Source of the DNA: Glycine soja
Lineage: Eukaryota > Streptophyta > Magnoliopsida > Fabales > Fabaceae
Assembly: GCF_004193775.1 (NCBI RefSeq)
Contig: NC_041003.1
Span: 28,831,735 to 28,895,734 of the forward strand
Direction: 5' to 3'
DNA length: 64,000 nucleotides
Positions 1 to 11,263 of the stretch are shown one piece after another. The translations under genes and the position numbers were made by a program. Every line of letters begins with the position of its first letter. Position 1 is the first letter of the stretch. The notes under the pieces are model-generated. The model was given only the letters and a program-made list of their open reading frames with translations. It did no database searches and had not been told where the DNA came from.

Positions 1-162
1 TTCGTACATTCTAAGATGGTTCAGAAAAACCATTTTAGAATGTGCGTCGTAAAAAAATATTTGTTTTCCCTAATTGCAAAAATGTCACCGTGTGACTTTC
101 TAAGACGGTTCCGTATAACCATCTTAGAATGTTCGTCGTAAAATAACACTTTTCTAGTAGTG
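1..162. mobile_element. Terminus of a CACTA-type DNA transposon
   Basis: The segment ends in CTAGTAGTG at 154-162, the reverse complement of CACTACTAG, the typical CACTA terminal motif. Inside it are subterminal hairpin-like repeats: ATTCTAAGATGGTT followed by AACCATTTTAGAAT (about 9-43), then TTTCTAAGACGGTT followed by AACCATCTTAGAAT (about 98-130). Such repeated GACGGTT/AACCGTC units are usual near CACTA ends. The other end and any transposase lie left of the window. The 3-bp target duplication cannot be checked. Confidence 0.7.
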
Positions 163-219
163 TATGCAATTGGCTAGTCATAATTAGTGCATCATTTTGA
201 TCATAAGAAACTGAAAGCC

Positions 220-580
220 ATGAAGTTCATAAAAGTAGGATCTCGTCCTCATACATTCTACACCGCAGAAGCAGTAAGGTGAGACATTAACAAACTCATC
301 TATTTGATTCTTTCTTCTTAGGTTGTGTATATTATTTTTCTTCTAGTTAATGACTATAATATATCTTTTTTTTTTGTATACAAGTGAGTCTCTTCTGAAG
401 TTTCTAATGACCTCATAATTTAAGTTAAGGGAAGTAGATATCTTCTTGAGAAGGTATGTGAAATTGGTCTATGTTATTTAGTTTGTTGTTAGTACTTATT
501 CTGGAGTTCATGGTGATGTTGTTCAGTTTTCCTTGTTGTCCAAATGTTTAAAGTTTCAAAAGCTATGTTCAGAATTTGCT
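220..580 (+). pseudogene. NPH3/BTB-family gene relic (N-terminal exons)
   Basis: Three exon remnants match the start of NPH3-family BTB/POZ proteins, which act as adaptors for CUL3 ubiquitin ligases in phototropism and auxin signalling. Exon 1 (220-278) encodes MKFIKVGSRPHTFYTAEAVR and ends at a GT donor. Exon 2 (about 388-453) encodes SSEVSNDLII, a stop, then VKGSRYLLEK, matching the BTB start; the stop TAA (421-423) replaces an expected Gln codon. Exon 3 (527 to about 580) encodes FSLLSKCLKFQKLCSE, matching the family segment after the intron. Similarity then stops where CACTA-like repeats begin. The remaining ~500 residues, including the NPH3 domain, are absent here. Recognition is from family memory; the three ordered matches make it fairly secure. 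Confidence 0.7.
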
Positions 581-660
581 ACATTTGTCTAGACGGTTGT
601 GTCCCCAAAATCATTTTAGAATATGCAACATTCTAAAACGGTTGGAGAACCCAGAGAAAG
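581..660. repeat. CACTA-like subterminal repeat debris
   Basis: CTAGACGGTTGTG, AATCATTTTAGAATATGC and ACATTCTAAAACGGTTGG repeat the motif vocabulary of the element end at 1-162. They lie directly after the NPH3 relic loses similarity. This suggests a second, broken element of the same family truncated the gene. Confidence 0.4.
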
Positions 661-3600
661 GAATATATAAGTACATTGTAAAAAAAAATTGATGGTGATA
701 AATCTGCTAGCATATTTACCTGACCTGAATTTTGTATTATGACCAACATAGAAAAGACAAAAAGAATTGAGTTTGTGCGTTGACATTATGTATATTACGG
801 TGGCATCTGCTCGAGTGGCTGAGAAAATTATTTTCACACCTCCATTAATAGCAGTAAATTCACAATAGCTATTTTTTATTTATTTATGTGGATTGACAAT
901 AGGTAATAACGGCATCTTAAACCCACTAGAACAATAATCATATCAATGACAATAAGAAACAACTTAAGCCCGGTCTATTACCCAGTAACAAAAAAACAAT
1001 TGAGAAAGAGGAGAATATCTCTCTATTTATGTACCTATTCAACTACAACATGTAATTCTTAATTAATGTTTACGCCGGAATAGTAAAAAATTGTAAACAA
1101 AAGTATAGTGTCTAGTAAACATCTATTTGTTCTTATGAAATTCGCAAATCACTTTATCCTCAATTTTCATGTTTTATTTTTCTATAGGTAAAATACTTAT
1201 CTCCTTCCACTTGCATGTGCTAAAGGTAGAGAGGTAGTAACTTTCTCTGACCTGAAAACCATGTAGCTAGTGTCGTGCAGAAATTTACAAGGAACACGGT
1301 TTGCATGGTGTTTTTCACTATTGACCATTCGCAAAAATTAGATAAAAATATAATAGTTATTGTGATTAACTCCTTATATATTCATAAAATACTCATTTTA
1401 ATTACAAAGGTGTGAGAATGTCCATAATGAATTTCTTTCTTTCTTTCTTTCTTTTTTTAAATTAAATAGCGCGGGGAAATAGAATCAGATGAAGTCATTC
1501 CTATATAGCTCTATCCAGAGAAATTATATTTGTAGGGACCAATAAACTTGCGGAGTCTAACTTTGGCATATTAGTTAGGAATTTAAATCAATAACTTTTA
1601 GGCTTTAATTATTCCCCAAAACCACTGTTATGACTTATGCCGTCCTTTCAAAGTTATATAATGCATTCAGCTTATTCTGTCGTGCCCTTTGTACGACAAT
1701 CAATTGTAACATGACCAATTAACTATAGCTTAAGATTTTATGATTTTTACAAAAATCAAGCCCAGATTTCTCTCTACCGTGAAACTATTGGCCGTCTCTA
1801 CTTGTTCCTTTTAGCAGAACTTCTAGGATATATATATGTAACACCAACATGGTGTGGCCATATATACTATAAAGGTCAAAGTAAAGAAGAGAAATACAGC
1901 AGAAAACCATTGTGTAATTTATTGAATGATATACTAATGAAAGTATTTACATGCTCTATTTATAAAGCATATTAGAAGTGGTAACTAACATTGAACAAAC
2001 TAACTAAGCAACCAATTTCAACTAACCATCTTAACACCTTTAACTGCACCAACCAACCTTTCTGGTTATACCAACTTTTCATAGTCGAGTTGTGTCATCA
2101 TGGGGTGGAAACAATCTATCCTTAAGAGGTGTTTTTTTTCTCTGAATCAGCTGCACTGTCGACAGAACTAAGGTTCTGTTTTTAGTAAAATGCCTTTGTT
2201 TTGCTTTTTCCTTGCACTGTACAATCAATTATATACCCCAACACACTCTCAAAATCTTAACCTATGATGCCCCCCACCAATTTGCTGTGCCACCAAACCC
2301 ATGTTCTGAGTTCTCAAACCTTATATGATCCACTTGGGTTCTTATAGTTGTAATACTGATATAAAGGAGTTTGATTATGGCCATGGAAAGATAGATCCTT
2401 CAAAGTTCTCAACCGCATCATTTAGAGCCACCTATTTGCAAGTGCAACTGTGTTTGTTGCACAAGTCACAACATATATATGTCACATGGTACATGATGAT
2501 AATTCAAGTTTGATTTTAAGTACACCATATTTATGTAACATCTTCTGTGTGGTAATTATAAGGGAAAGAGGCTGTGCCAGACAGGAAGTGTGACAATATA
2601 ATAGATGCTGCATTTTTTTTTTCGTGTGCAGGAATCAAAGACAAATAATAGAGAATTTACAACAACTCACATACTCTATTCCACCGAGTTAGACCCCCTT
2701 AGTAATAGATGTTGCATTCAGGTAGAACAGTACTAGCAGGAGCCCCATGAGTGACGTTGTCTTCCCACAGCCCATGCAATTGACTTGAGTGAACCTTGGT
2801 TTCAGGTGGTAAAATAAGTACTATATAGAATCTTGAATGTGCGGGTGATGAGTGATCATGGGCATCATCATAATCATGTAGTGAACTAAAATTCGAATCT
2901 CTTAAAAAAAGAGACAAGTGTCTCAATTCTCAAACAGGATTGTCTCTGTTGAGAATACACGAGAAAAAAAAAATCATCATATTCATGTATCTCTCATAGT
3001 GAAGAAAAAAGCTACAGTTTTTTACACAAGAATAGTCCTTATCAGGGGTAACACTTAGCTTGAACTAAAAGCAGCTGAGACATTTCCAATGGATATGGTG
3101 GAGTGGTGCATTCCAAAGGATGTGGATGAATAAAGTGGAAAACGATAGGGTCCTTGTGTGGAGATTCTATCTTCTTTTGAGCAAAATATTCTAAAATCGA
3201 ACTTATCTTTATCATGTGTAGTAATGTCGGGTCGTGATTGGTTCCACATCCCCTAGCCTTTTATCATTTTCTTTTCAACGTTTTCCATTGGTGATATTAA
3301 CTGAAATTAAGCTTAACCTGTTGCAACAATAAATGTTCTCAAAACCAAATTGATAATTGAATCCATCAAAATACTAGTTGATGTTCATGAATGAAGTCTA
3401 ACCTCAGACCATATTGTACTAATTAATTAAATATATAATGACATTATATGATAGATTAAATCAAATATCATCTCAATTCTTATTAAAAGGTTCAAATTAA
3501 AATTGTAATTTAATCTTTTATTTTTTCACAAAAATATCATTTATTAAAGTCAGTTTTAAAATAATATGATATAGAGAGAAACATAAATAATTCATTAATG

Positions 3601-4670
3601 TTGGTTAATTTTATTCAAAGAAATAGTTTTGAAAAAATATTAATTTATGATAAATTTAATATTCTAAACTAAATTAAGCAAATCTCTTAATTCTTCATAA
3701 TGTTTTAAACTAAATCAACAAAAAAATTTAATCCTAATGAATTTGTTAATTCAACCTTATAACAAGAGTAGAGGAAATGATATATTTAACAATGTAATAT
3801 AATTACCATTTAATTTGTTAAAAAAACCTAATTGCCGATAATATAACATCTTTTAAAACCACATGATTTTTTCATTATGAATTAAATTATCTTCAAAATG
3901 TATTTAATGTTATTTATGGATAATCGAAAAAAAATGAGGAGACAGAAAAAATAATTCAAAAGTAATTTACTTTTATATTATAAATTTGAACACACAAGTT
4001 GGAGAATGAATATCTCACTCTCAATTAAACATTTCTTAATATTCATTCTTCTCTTTTTTTGGAGGAGTATTTCACGCATGCACTACACTATCATTAGTCA
4101 AAAAAATTCTCTTAGATGTCTCAAATTATATTTATCTTCTTATTCGTTTATGATTTTTGTTCTACCATCTATTATTTCTATCTTTAAATTAAATTTTAAT
4201 AATTTTTAAAAGAAATTTAGTTAAAATAACTTTTTATCAGAATTTAAATTATTTTATAAATTCAAAATGCAATTTAGATATTTAAATAAATATTTTTCAT
4301 ACGTTGCAAATATATATACTTATAATGTATTTTAATTATATAAAAACAAACATTTTTGCTATTTCACATGTTCGAATGTTCTTTGTAAACTAAATTCAAA
4401 AGATAGGACAGTAGTTAGGCGTTAGCTTCCAAAACTTCTACATTAAACGTTGTGCGGTCCACACACAAGACATCGCCATACACGTTCTTCAAATTGCAAG
4501 AATAATAACCACCGTAGAGTTCAAGAAACAGAACAAAAGTCTCAATCTAATCTCACACAGTTTAGTTTACTCTTACTCTATCAAGTTCAAATTTTTTGTA
4601 AAGCAATAATGGCATTTAGGGTTTCGTTATAGACACCGACAAATTACTCAAGCAAACAACAGTGAAGGGC
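661..4670. other. AT-rich intergenic DNA
   Basis: No gene is recognised. There is a (CTTT)n run near 1434-1455. 1890-2280 has LTR-like texture but no paired ends were found. Short open frames (for example 2325-2513, 4006-4209 and 4450-4632 on +) have no recognised domain and coding-unlike composition. Confidence 0.5.
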
Positions 4671-4766
4671 ATGGCCAAGAAAAAAATGTGTCCGACGAAG
4701 CAGCCACCGTCACTATTGCCAAAAAAGACGGTGTCAAACAAGGGCAAAGCGAGCATATCAACACAG
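4671..4766 (+). other. Exon-like fragment, product unknown
   Basis: A 32-codon frame runs from ATG (4671) to CAG at 4766, followed by a possible GT donor. It is rich in Lys, Ser and Pro and starts MAKKKMCPTKQPP. The upstream sequence is moderately GC-richer than its surroundings. No downstream exon or family was recognised, so this may be a captured or orphaned first exon, or chance. Confidence 0.2.
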
Positions 4767-5689
4767 GTTTACAAAGGTTATAAAGAAGAAATGTTAATTA
4801 AAATGCTTTTCTGACACAGTGAATGCAATATATGTAGATAGGAAAGAACATATGAACTAAAATTTTAAATGTAAAAGTGCTTTAAAATAATGAATGACTC
4901 GATCGAGTCAACCATTGTAATTCTATGTGTTGTTTAGAGATCTATAACATGGTTAACAAAGTGAAGTTTTTAGTCTAATGCTTAAAGAATTTTGTTTGGT
5001 GAATACTAATGCTTAAAGATTAATTAGCAAGCCTTTCTGATTGCAATATGTTAAATAAGGAAAATTACCCGAAAGGTTCTTGTGCATTGAATACAACACG
5101 TATTAGAGTGCTAACGCTAAACTTACTGTTCATATGATCACTTGGTCTAGAATAGCATTATTCTGCTTTGTCTCTCGTGAATAAATAGTTACGTACGTAT
5201 CACAATGAGATACAACCTTGTGCTTTCATGATTAAAATTGTGCTTACATCTGAAAGATAAGCTTATTATTATTATTATTATTATTGCTGTCCAAACCTTG
5301 TCTACCAAGTCAATAGTTGAATAAACAATTAGAAAAGTTATGATGGACAAATCCAAAAAAAAAAAAAAAACAACCTATGATGCATAAGTTGCGAAAAAAT
5401 TGTAAAATTCTCTATTTAGCTCCTTTTTTCATAATCTTCCCTACTTCTTAAAAGCTAACTCTCAAGGTAGGGGTCATTCATGCACCCATCATTTCATATT
5501 TAAGAATATATATATCAGCTGTGTGGCATGAGTCAGCCCCATTCAACAAGTATAAACTTGAGCCTAAATCTGATTCTGCAGGTATGGATCCAAACCGAAC
5601 TCAGTTTGAAAGCCCAATTCAGCTAATAGTGGCTTAAGCCCAACCTTGCATAGTTGTAAGGGTATTACTATTTACCCCTATTAGGATTA

Positions 5690-6005
5690 TTCTTGGCCCC
5701 TACCTAGAGGGGAAAAGTCCATCCTATCCCCATTTCAAATTTCTAATCCCTTCCTCTTCTCCCTCAACCCTACTTGCAACTCTTCCTAGCACCCCCCTTT
5801 CCCTTTCTCCTTCTTTCTTCCTCAAAATTCCTTCTCTTTCTCCTTCCTCCTTCTCCTTACAAAGCCCAACCGTACCCTACCCCCAATCTTCCCTTCTCCT
5901 CCCCAATCCCAACAAACTCTTCCCTTCTCTTTCCCTAACCTACTCCTCCTCCCCAACCCTTCTTTTCTTCCTTCTTCACACAACACATCCCTTCCCTAAC
6001 CTTAT
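5690..6005 (+). repeat. Polypyrimidine tract
   Basis: About 300 bases are strongly pyrimidine-biased on the + strand, with clusters of CCCTTCTCC, CTTCCTC and CCCAACC. There is no clean repeat unit and no coding capacity. Confidence 0.6.
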
Positions 6006-6069
6006 GCTAAATTTTTTTCTAGGTTATGGTTGGCAATAGAATCATGATTCAACTTTAGATTTTTCTACA

Positions 6070-6145
6070 ACATCACCAAAGATGAAAAACATTTTCCCCA
6101 CAACCATCACCAAAGATGAAAAACATTTTCCCTACAACCATCATC
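6070..6145. repeat. Short tandem duplication (~38-bp unit)
   Basis: The unit beginning ACATCACCAAAGATGAAAAA occurs twice back to back, almost unchanged, including CATTTTCCCCACAACC and CATTTTCCCTACAACC. It lies just left of the CACTA-like terminus. Confidence 0.6.
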
Positions 6146-6233
6146 AACGTAAATTGGTTGACGGTAAATAAAGATCAAGTAAAATTTTGTAACATTTGAT
6201 GACGTTAATAATTATTTTCTTTAGGGCATCAAG

Positions 6234-6560
6234 CACTACTAGAAAAAGAGGTTTTTATGATGCACTTTCCACATCGATCCTTTGAAACCGTTTTAGAAGA
6301 ATACATGGTGGCATTTTTGTAATTATGACATGTGTAAACAAGGACGGTGGAACAAAACTCGTCTTCAAATGAATCATACAACGTCGGTTCCTATTATGAC
6401 CGTTGTAAAAATGAGAAATCCACGACATTTTTGGAGACACCGTCCTGGTATGCGCTATCAATTAAATGACTCTCAATCACTCATCTTAGGTTTTTTCCCT
6501 CTCACTCACACCCTCATTACTTTCAACTTGACCTAGTCCCTCCTTGTCACTCTTGCGGTG
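6234..6560. mobile_element. CACTA-like terminus (left end)
   Basis: CACTACTAGAAAAAG at 6234 is a CACTA terminal motif, in opposite orientation to the end at 162. Subterminal units follow (GAAACCGTTTTAGAAG, GGACGGTGG, ACGTCGGTTCC, GACCGTTG), as in related non-autonomous elements. I could not find the matching CTAGTAGTG right end, so the size is unknown. Confidence 0.55.
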
Positions 6561-6660
6561 TCCCTCATTGTCCCTCTCGCGGTCTCCCTCACCATCGATC
6601 TCGTGGTCTCGCTCACCGTCACTCTCACACTTTCTGTCGTTGTTGTACTCGACTTCAGCA
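6540..6660. repeat. Degenerate repeat of TCTCGCGGTCTCCCTCA type
   Basis: Imperfect ~20-bp units alternate CTCTTGCGGTGTCCCTCA, CTCTCGCGGTCTCCCTCA, TCTCGTGGTCTCGCTCA and CGTCACTCTCA. They create open frames on both strands (6533-7003 on -, 6544-6798 on +) by low complexity, not by coding. Confidence 0.5.
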
Positions 6661-7769
6661 TTGATGGTGAGTGAGGGTGTTCACACCATCGAGCGTCGCC
6701 TAGGCCAACCATATTTGGGTTTTGGGGTTTTGATGAGGTTGTCTCTGTCGCGCACCGCCGCTGCCAGTGAAGTGAGGTTTCCTTGTCTGGGTGGTTGAGA
6801 TGAGCGTGAACAAAACGACACCGCACAAAAGGTAATAACTTTTGCAGACTCGCTGATACTATCCATCTCTCAAACATGGAATCGAAAGGTAATAACCCTT
6901 TATTTTTGTTACTCTCTGGTTGAATTGATTTTTTTTTTGTGGTTATTAAACCTATAACACAATGTTTTGTTTTAGGGCAAAAGGGTACGGTGAACTCGTC
7001 CATGATGTTAGCGTCTCTGCTTAGTAGTCTATGCTTAATTCAGCATGTAGTGATGTACTTTTGGTGTGATTTATAGCGAGTCGTTGTTGATCCTTTTTCC
7101 CCTTATCATAGGTGTATGCTATGGAGACAAGTCACTTACTGTAGGATCCTGGACAATGTGGGAATGCATTAAAAGGATTTGAAGCCTTCCTATCTTCATC
7201 AAAGAACACTGCACTGTATGGATTTGTTCTCTCTGGCCTTCTTTCTTAATTTTATTTAATATACTTTATTCCACTTTCAATCAGCATGCTCTTCTCCGAT
7301 GTATTCTTTTAGGCGAAGAAGCGGTTTATCCAAGAGTTGGGTTACTTACCAGAGAGTTTGGCTTGGTCTTGCTTTCTTCTTTGTTAAGCAGTTATCTAAT
7401 TCGTCCTCATTGCCAATCTTTACTCCTACTTCAGACCTGTTTAAAGTCTCTGTAATGTCCGAGTGTTAGCAATCCTCTAATTGTGGTCTTAGAGCTCTCT
7501 AGAGCCCTTAAGATGAAATGGTTTTGCAATCATGCTCCTCTATCCATTCTCGACTTAATCCTCTCCAGCTTTGGTTCGTATTGGGAGTGTTCTCCTTTTG
7601 GGGTTTGGGGGCTTGCCTCCCATCTGGTACTTATGTGGTAGGTGGGTTATTGAAGGTGGATAGGTTTTTGTAAGAATCAATTTAAGGATCAAGATCGGAA
7701 GAAAGATCAAGATCAGGAAGAGCTTCTCTTCGAAGGTGCCAAGAATGTTGATTCTTCTCTTTAAAAAAA
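6660..7769. other. Mixed, GC-richer DNA inside the CACTA-like region
   Basis: The composition is GC-richer than the flanks and there are several exon-like pieces with GT donors (for example near 6830 and 6890). This is the pattern expected of host fragments carried by a transposon. No fragment could be assigned to a family. Confidence 0.3.
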
Positions 7770-8040
7770 AAAAAGACTTTGGCTCATGTTCTATTCAGTG
7801 GAATAAAGATAAAATAGAAATTAGCTTTTGGAGAGATGGCTGAGTGGTTGATAGCCCCGATCTTGAAAACCGGTATAGTTCGGAACAAAGAACTATCGAG
7901 GGTTCGAATCCCTTTCTCTCCTCTTTCTCGGTGAATAAATTTGTTTATTTTTTTAGTTTCTATCAAATCTTTTTTATCTTGATTTTTCGGTTTGTAACTT
8001 GATTCGGCAAATTTCTTAATCATTGTCTGTCTACCTACCA
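7770..8040. other. Probable plastid DNA insertion (NUPT) around trnS-UGA
   Basis: The tRNA at 7830-7922 is of plastid type, and its AT-rich flanks look like plastid spacer rather than nuclear DNA. This segment in a nuclear transposon landscape suggests a nuclear plastid insertion. The edges are guesses; alignment to a legume plastome between psbC and psbZ would fix them. Confidence 0.5.
7830..7922 (+). tRNA. trnS-UGA: Plastid-type tRNA-Ser(UGA), decayed copy
   Basis: This is a 93-nt class II tRNA. The acceptor arms are GGAGAGA (7830-7836) and TCTCTCC (7915-7921) with discriminator T. The D-arm region is TGGCTGAGTGG. The anticodon loop CTTGAAA carries UGA, and the long variable arm pairs ATAGTTC with GAACTAT. 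The T-arm is GAGGG-TTCGAAT-CCCTT. Two features suggest decay relative to the plastid gene as I remember it: the anticodon stem CCGAT/ACCGG has an A-C mismatch, and the T-stem ends in a G-T pair. It is probably not a functional nuclear tRNA, because plastid tRNAs lack nuclear expression context. Confidence 0.8.
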
Positions 8041-8059
8041 CTTCCAAAGTAGGAAAATT

Positions 8060-8281
8060 TTGTCATCAAGTCACATTGAAATTGGATGTGAGTATCAAAC
8101 AAGAACACAAAAGTGGGTTGAAGTGGAAGATCCACTAAATGATGTTGGCGTGGGGGATCTAAAGACTGAAAAGGATTACGCAATGAAACCATGGAGTGGA
8201 ATCAGATCCACAGAAAAAGATAGTGGAACTCAGTCCAAATTCCTTGTGCGTGGAAGTGTGAATAGAAGCAAGAGATGTTAA
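8060..8281 (+). other. 73-codon open frame, unknown
   Basis: An open frame of 73 codons has fairly coding-like composition (acidic, with few low-complexity runs) and a GC content above its flanks. It does not resemble the acylamino-acid-releasing enzyme fragments downstream. No domain was recognised. It may be a host exon remnant. Confidence 0.2.
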
Positions 8282-8284
8282 CTT

Positions 8285-8690
8285 TCTACACTTTGTTTAT
8301 GGAGTTGTATTTCTAAACTCTCAATGAATCTTTCTAAAAATTGTTAGAGGTTCTGAATTATGTTAGATATTTATGTTTCTCTTGACCCTCAACGCATTTT
8401 ACTATGAATCATTCATTTTTTTATCTTTCTATATACTCTGAATGAATTTTACTCTTTGTAAATGATTTTTACTCTTTGTTCATGGAGTTGTATTTAGGTG
8501 AAAGTAATTCATTTTTTAACTTCCTATACTCTGAATGAATCTTTTTGGTCATTGTTAGAGCTTCTCACTTACATTAGATTTATTTATTTTTATCTGCCTC
8601 ACTTATGTCAGATATGTGTTTCTCTTGACCCCTGAATGCATTTTACTTTGAATGATTCATTTTTAACTGCCTTCATCTCTAAAAGTTACT
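8285..8690. repeat. Imperfect ~190-bp direct duplication
   Basis: The block with CTTTGTTTATGGAGTTGTAT, TCTCTTGACCCTCAACGCAT and TTTTACTATGAATCATTCAT (about 8288-8425) recurs at about 8477-8670 as CTTTGTTCATGGAGTTGTAT, TCTCTTGACCCCTGAATGCA and TTTTACTTTGAATGATTCAT. The copies have diverged by indels and substitutions. Confidence 0.55.
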
Positions 8691-9882
8691 ACTTATATCA
8701 GTAAAAATGGATCATTGTTTCAATTTCATTTTCAATGTGGAATTTTATTTTCTGTGTCTAAATCAAGTTGTTTAAAAATCATAATTCTCCGTGAAGCTAA
8801 CTATACTGCATTTGCTATTATCGGCATAATCAATTAGAAAAAGTACAACATCAGAGAATCACAATAGAAAGTGAGACCCATTAAGGTAATTTAGTTTTAT
8901 GCTAATGCTAGCTAGTTCACCTTTTCAATTTTAGAAACTTTTTGTATTGACCCCTGTCCCCTTAAAATGATAGAAATTGATAAATATGTTTTGCTTTAGA
9001 ATTAACCACGAAATTTATCCTTAATTTAGCAGTTGTTTTTGGTCTGATTATAGCAGACTTCTTATTTATTTGGCAGGAAGCAAGTTTTATCAATGAAGAT
9101 AGAATTCAAACATTTGCTTTTGGTACAAGGATTTCTACTACTTGTCAGGTACACACATAAGTATTCCTATAAATTTAGTGACTACAACATCCTACAGATC
9201 TCTGTGGTTATTTTATACAGTGTTGTATAACTTAATTTTCTTTCTTGTTGTTGTTTACGAATCCTGGCTTCAATTTCCATATAAGATATTAAATGGGATG
9301 GATATCGTACTTCCATAGACCTATGTCTAGTATCAAGTTAATGAGAGTGTTTGTACTGGCCTCTAGGAATTGTAGTTGTTAGCAATGTTTTAAAAAACCA
9401 AATACCAGTTCACGACTGTTCCAGAAAGATCATTTTTCAGCTTCTTATTTGGCTGAGGCAGCATCAAGACCCAACCTATGAACTCATTGCTATATTTTCC
9501 AAATCAAATTTACACAATTGACTACATCATATTGTTCTTTTATCTTCTCCCAAACTTACACTAAAAATTTTGGTTTTCATTTTGTATCAATTTTTTAAGA
9601 TTTCAGTTGAGTTGTTTGCTAAGGATGGTGGCTTCCCTGGCTTTACTGTTCAACTATCCTTGGTGATCCATGGCTTTCTGATGGCTACACTTTGGTTATA
9701 GCATCTATCTGGCATAACAGTCAAGTTTTACTTTCCATCAATGTGTTGAGGTAGTTATGACAATAGAAGGTATTTTTGTTATGTTTGTGTAAACCTTTAT
9801 GCAAAGCATGATGATCAAGTCTATACATTTTTCATCAACTATTATTATTATTATTATCTCAACTTTAATTTCAGGTAATAGT

Positions 9883-11263
9883 TGATAACTGCTAAATAAT
9901 TGTATTTTGATAATAGAAAATAAGGCAAAATTGTCTTTAAAAATAATTATTTAGCAGTTATTTGCGCTTAAATATTAAATAATTGATGTTTTGTTGAATT
10001 TTGGCTGCAGATATAAAACTGGAGGTGTAACAAGCAAAAAGGCCAGAAAAATTGAAGCAGGTCCAGCCCAATACGCGCGCTGAGCGCGCATCACGCGCTA
10101 AGCCCGTGATCCAACAGAAGCACGCGCTAAGCCTGCGATCCAACAGAAGAATGCGCTAAGCCTGCAACACGCGTGCTAAGCCTGCGATCCAACAAAAGAA
10201 CGCGCTAAGCCTGCAACACGCGCGCTATGCCCGCAATCTACACGCGCTGAGCAAGGGTGTGTCGCGCTGAGCGCGCCTACGGAGGCCCAATGCCCAGTTC
10301 AACAGCTATAAATAGAGAGTCAGTCCAAAGGAAAGAATACACCACCACAAAACCCCTTCTCCTAGGGGTTTCATTTATTCCCTTTCTTTCTTTCACCCCT
10401 CCTCTCATTGTAAATCTCTCATGACCATGAGTGGCTAAACCCTTAGTTAGGGCCTGGCAGGCCTAGAAGCCAATGCGATGTATGATGTACTCTTCACTAT
10501 TTATCAATGCAATACCAGGTTTTTCTTTCCTATTTTCTTTTCTGTTTTTATCTTGCATACTCATCTTTGTATTCTGTTAGGGGTTAGATGCTCGAGAGAG
10601 GGTAACTTCTAAATAAGATTTAAAGAAGATATGCATGCATTAGTTTTAGGGGTTAGACGCTCGAGAAAGGATAACTTCTAATAGAGCAAGAAAAGATATC
10701 ATAATAAAATCATTGTTAGGCATAGAGTGATTGCATTATGCCCATGCGTCAAAGCAAACATCTAGAATTAGAACTTCATGCATTTTATCTATTGAGTCTT
10801 TGCAAAGGCATTTGGGGGATAAATAGGTAAAATAGGCTTGTCATCGTGAGGCATCAGGGGCAAGTAAATGAATAGATGTGAGTGGGATAGAATCACCTGA
10901 ATTGGTAAAGAAAAAATCATAAACTCATACATCCTAGGCAGGCTAGGCAAGTCAGTTCCCAACATTATCTCATCTTGAATTTATCTTTTTTTATCTAAAT
11001 CTTTTATCTTTCTTATCTTTCACTTTTCTAATCTTCTACCTTTTTCTTTATCTTTAATTCTTTTATCTTTTCCTTTATCTTCTAATTTTATCTTTTCTTA
11101 TCTTCTATCTTTTTCTATTTTTTATTTTAAATTTATTATCTCTTGCTTGTAAATTGGGTTTGCATTAGTCTAGGTACAAACAAAGTCCCTGTGAATTCGA
11201 CACTCGGACTTCCGAGCACTTTACTACTTGTGACAATTTAGTGCACTTGCCAAAGTCTCAACA
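9883..11263 (+). mobile_element. Solo LTR of a gypsy-type retrotransposon, TSD ATAGT
   Basis: A 1381-bp sequence starts TGATAACTGCTAAATAATT and ends CAAAGTCTCAACA. It is flanked by perfect 5-bp repeats ATAGT at 9878-9882 and 11264-11268. It contains a TATA box (TATAAATA, about 10307) and many CGCGCTAAGCCCG-like motifs upstream of it. No internal region, primer-binding site or polypurine tract is present, so this is a solo LTR left by LTR-LTR recombination. It is the same family, in opposite orientation, as the LTR at 59273-60604. Confidence 0.88.
10060..10290. repeat. GC-rich CGCGCTAAGC motif cluster in the LTR
   Basis: Variants of CACGCGCTAAGCCTGCGATC and CGCTGAGCGCGC repeat about ten times upstream of the LTR TATA box. 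The same word recurs at 60190-60400 and 63250-63840 in the related element. Confidence 0.7.

Noticed and set aside
1890..2280. LTR-like stretch with AATACAGCAGAAAACCATTG
   Set aside because: No paired end, primer site or target repeat could be found.
2325..2513. 62-codon frame containing FDYGHGKIDPSK
   Set aside because: It vaguely recalls a subtilase segment, but no catalytic motif or second exon supports it.
6533..7003. 156-codon minus-strand frame
   Set aside because: It runs through the degenerate TCTCGCGGTCTCCC repeat and shows no domain; low complexity explains it.
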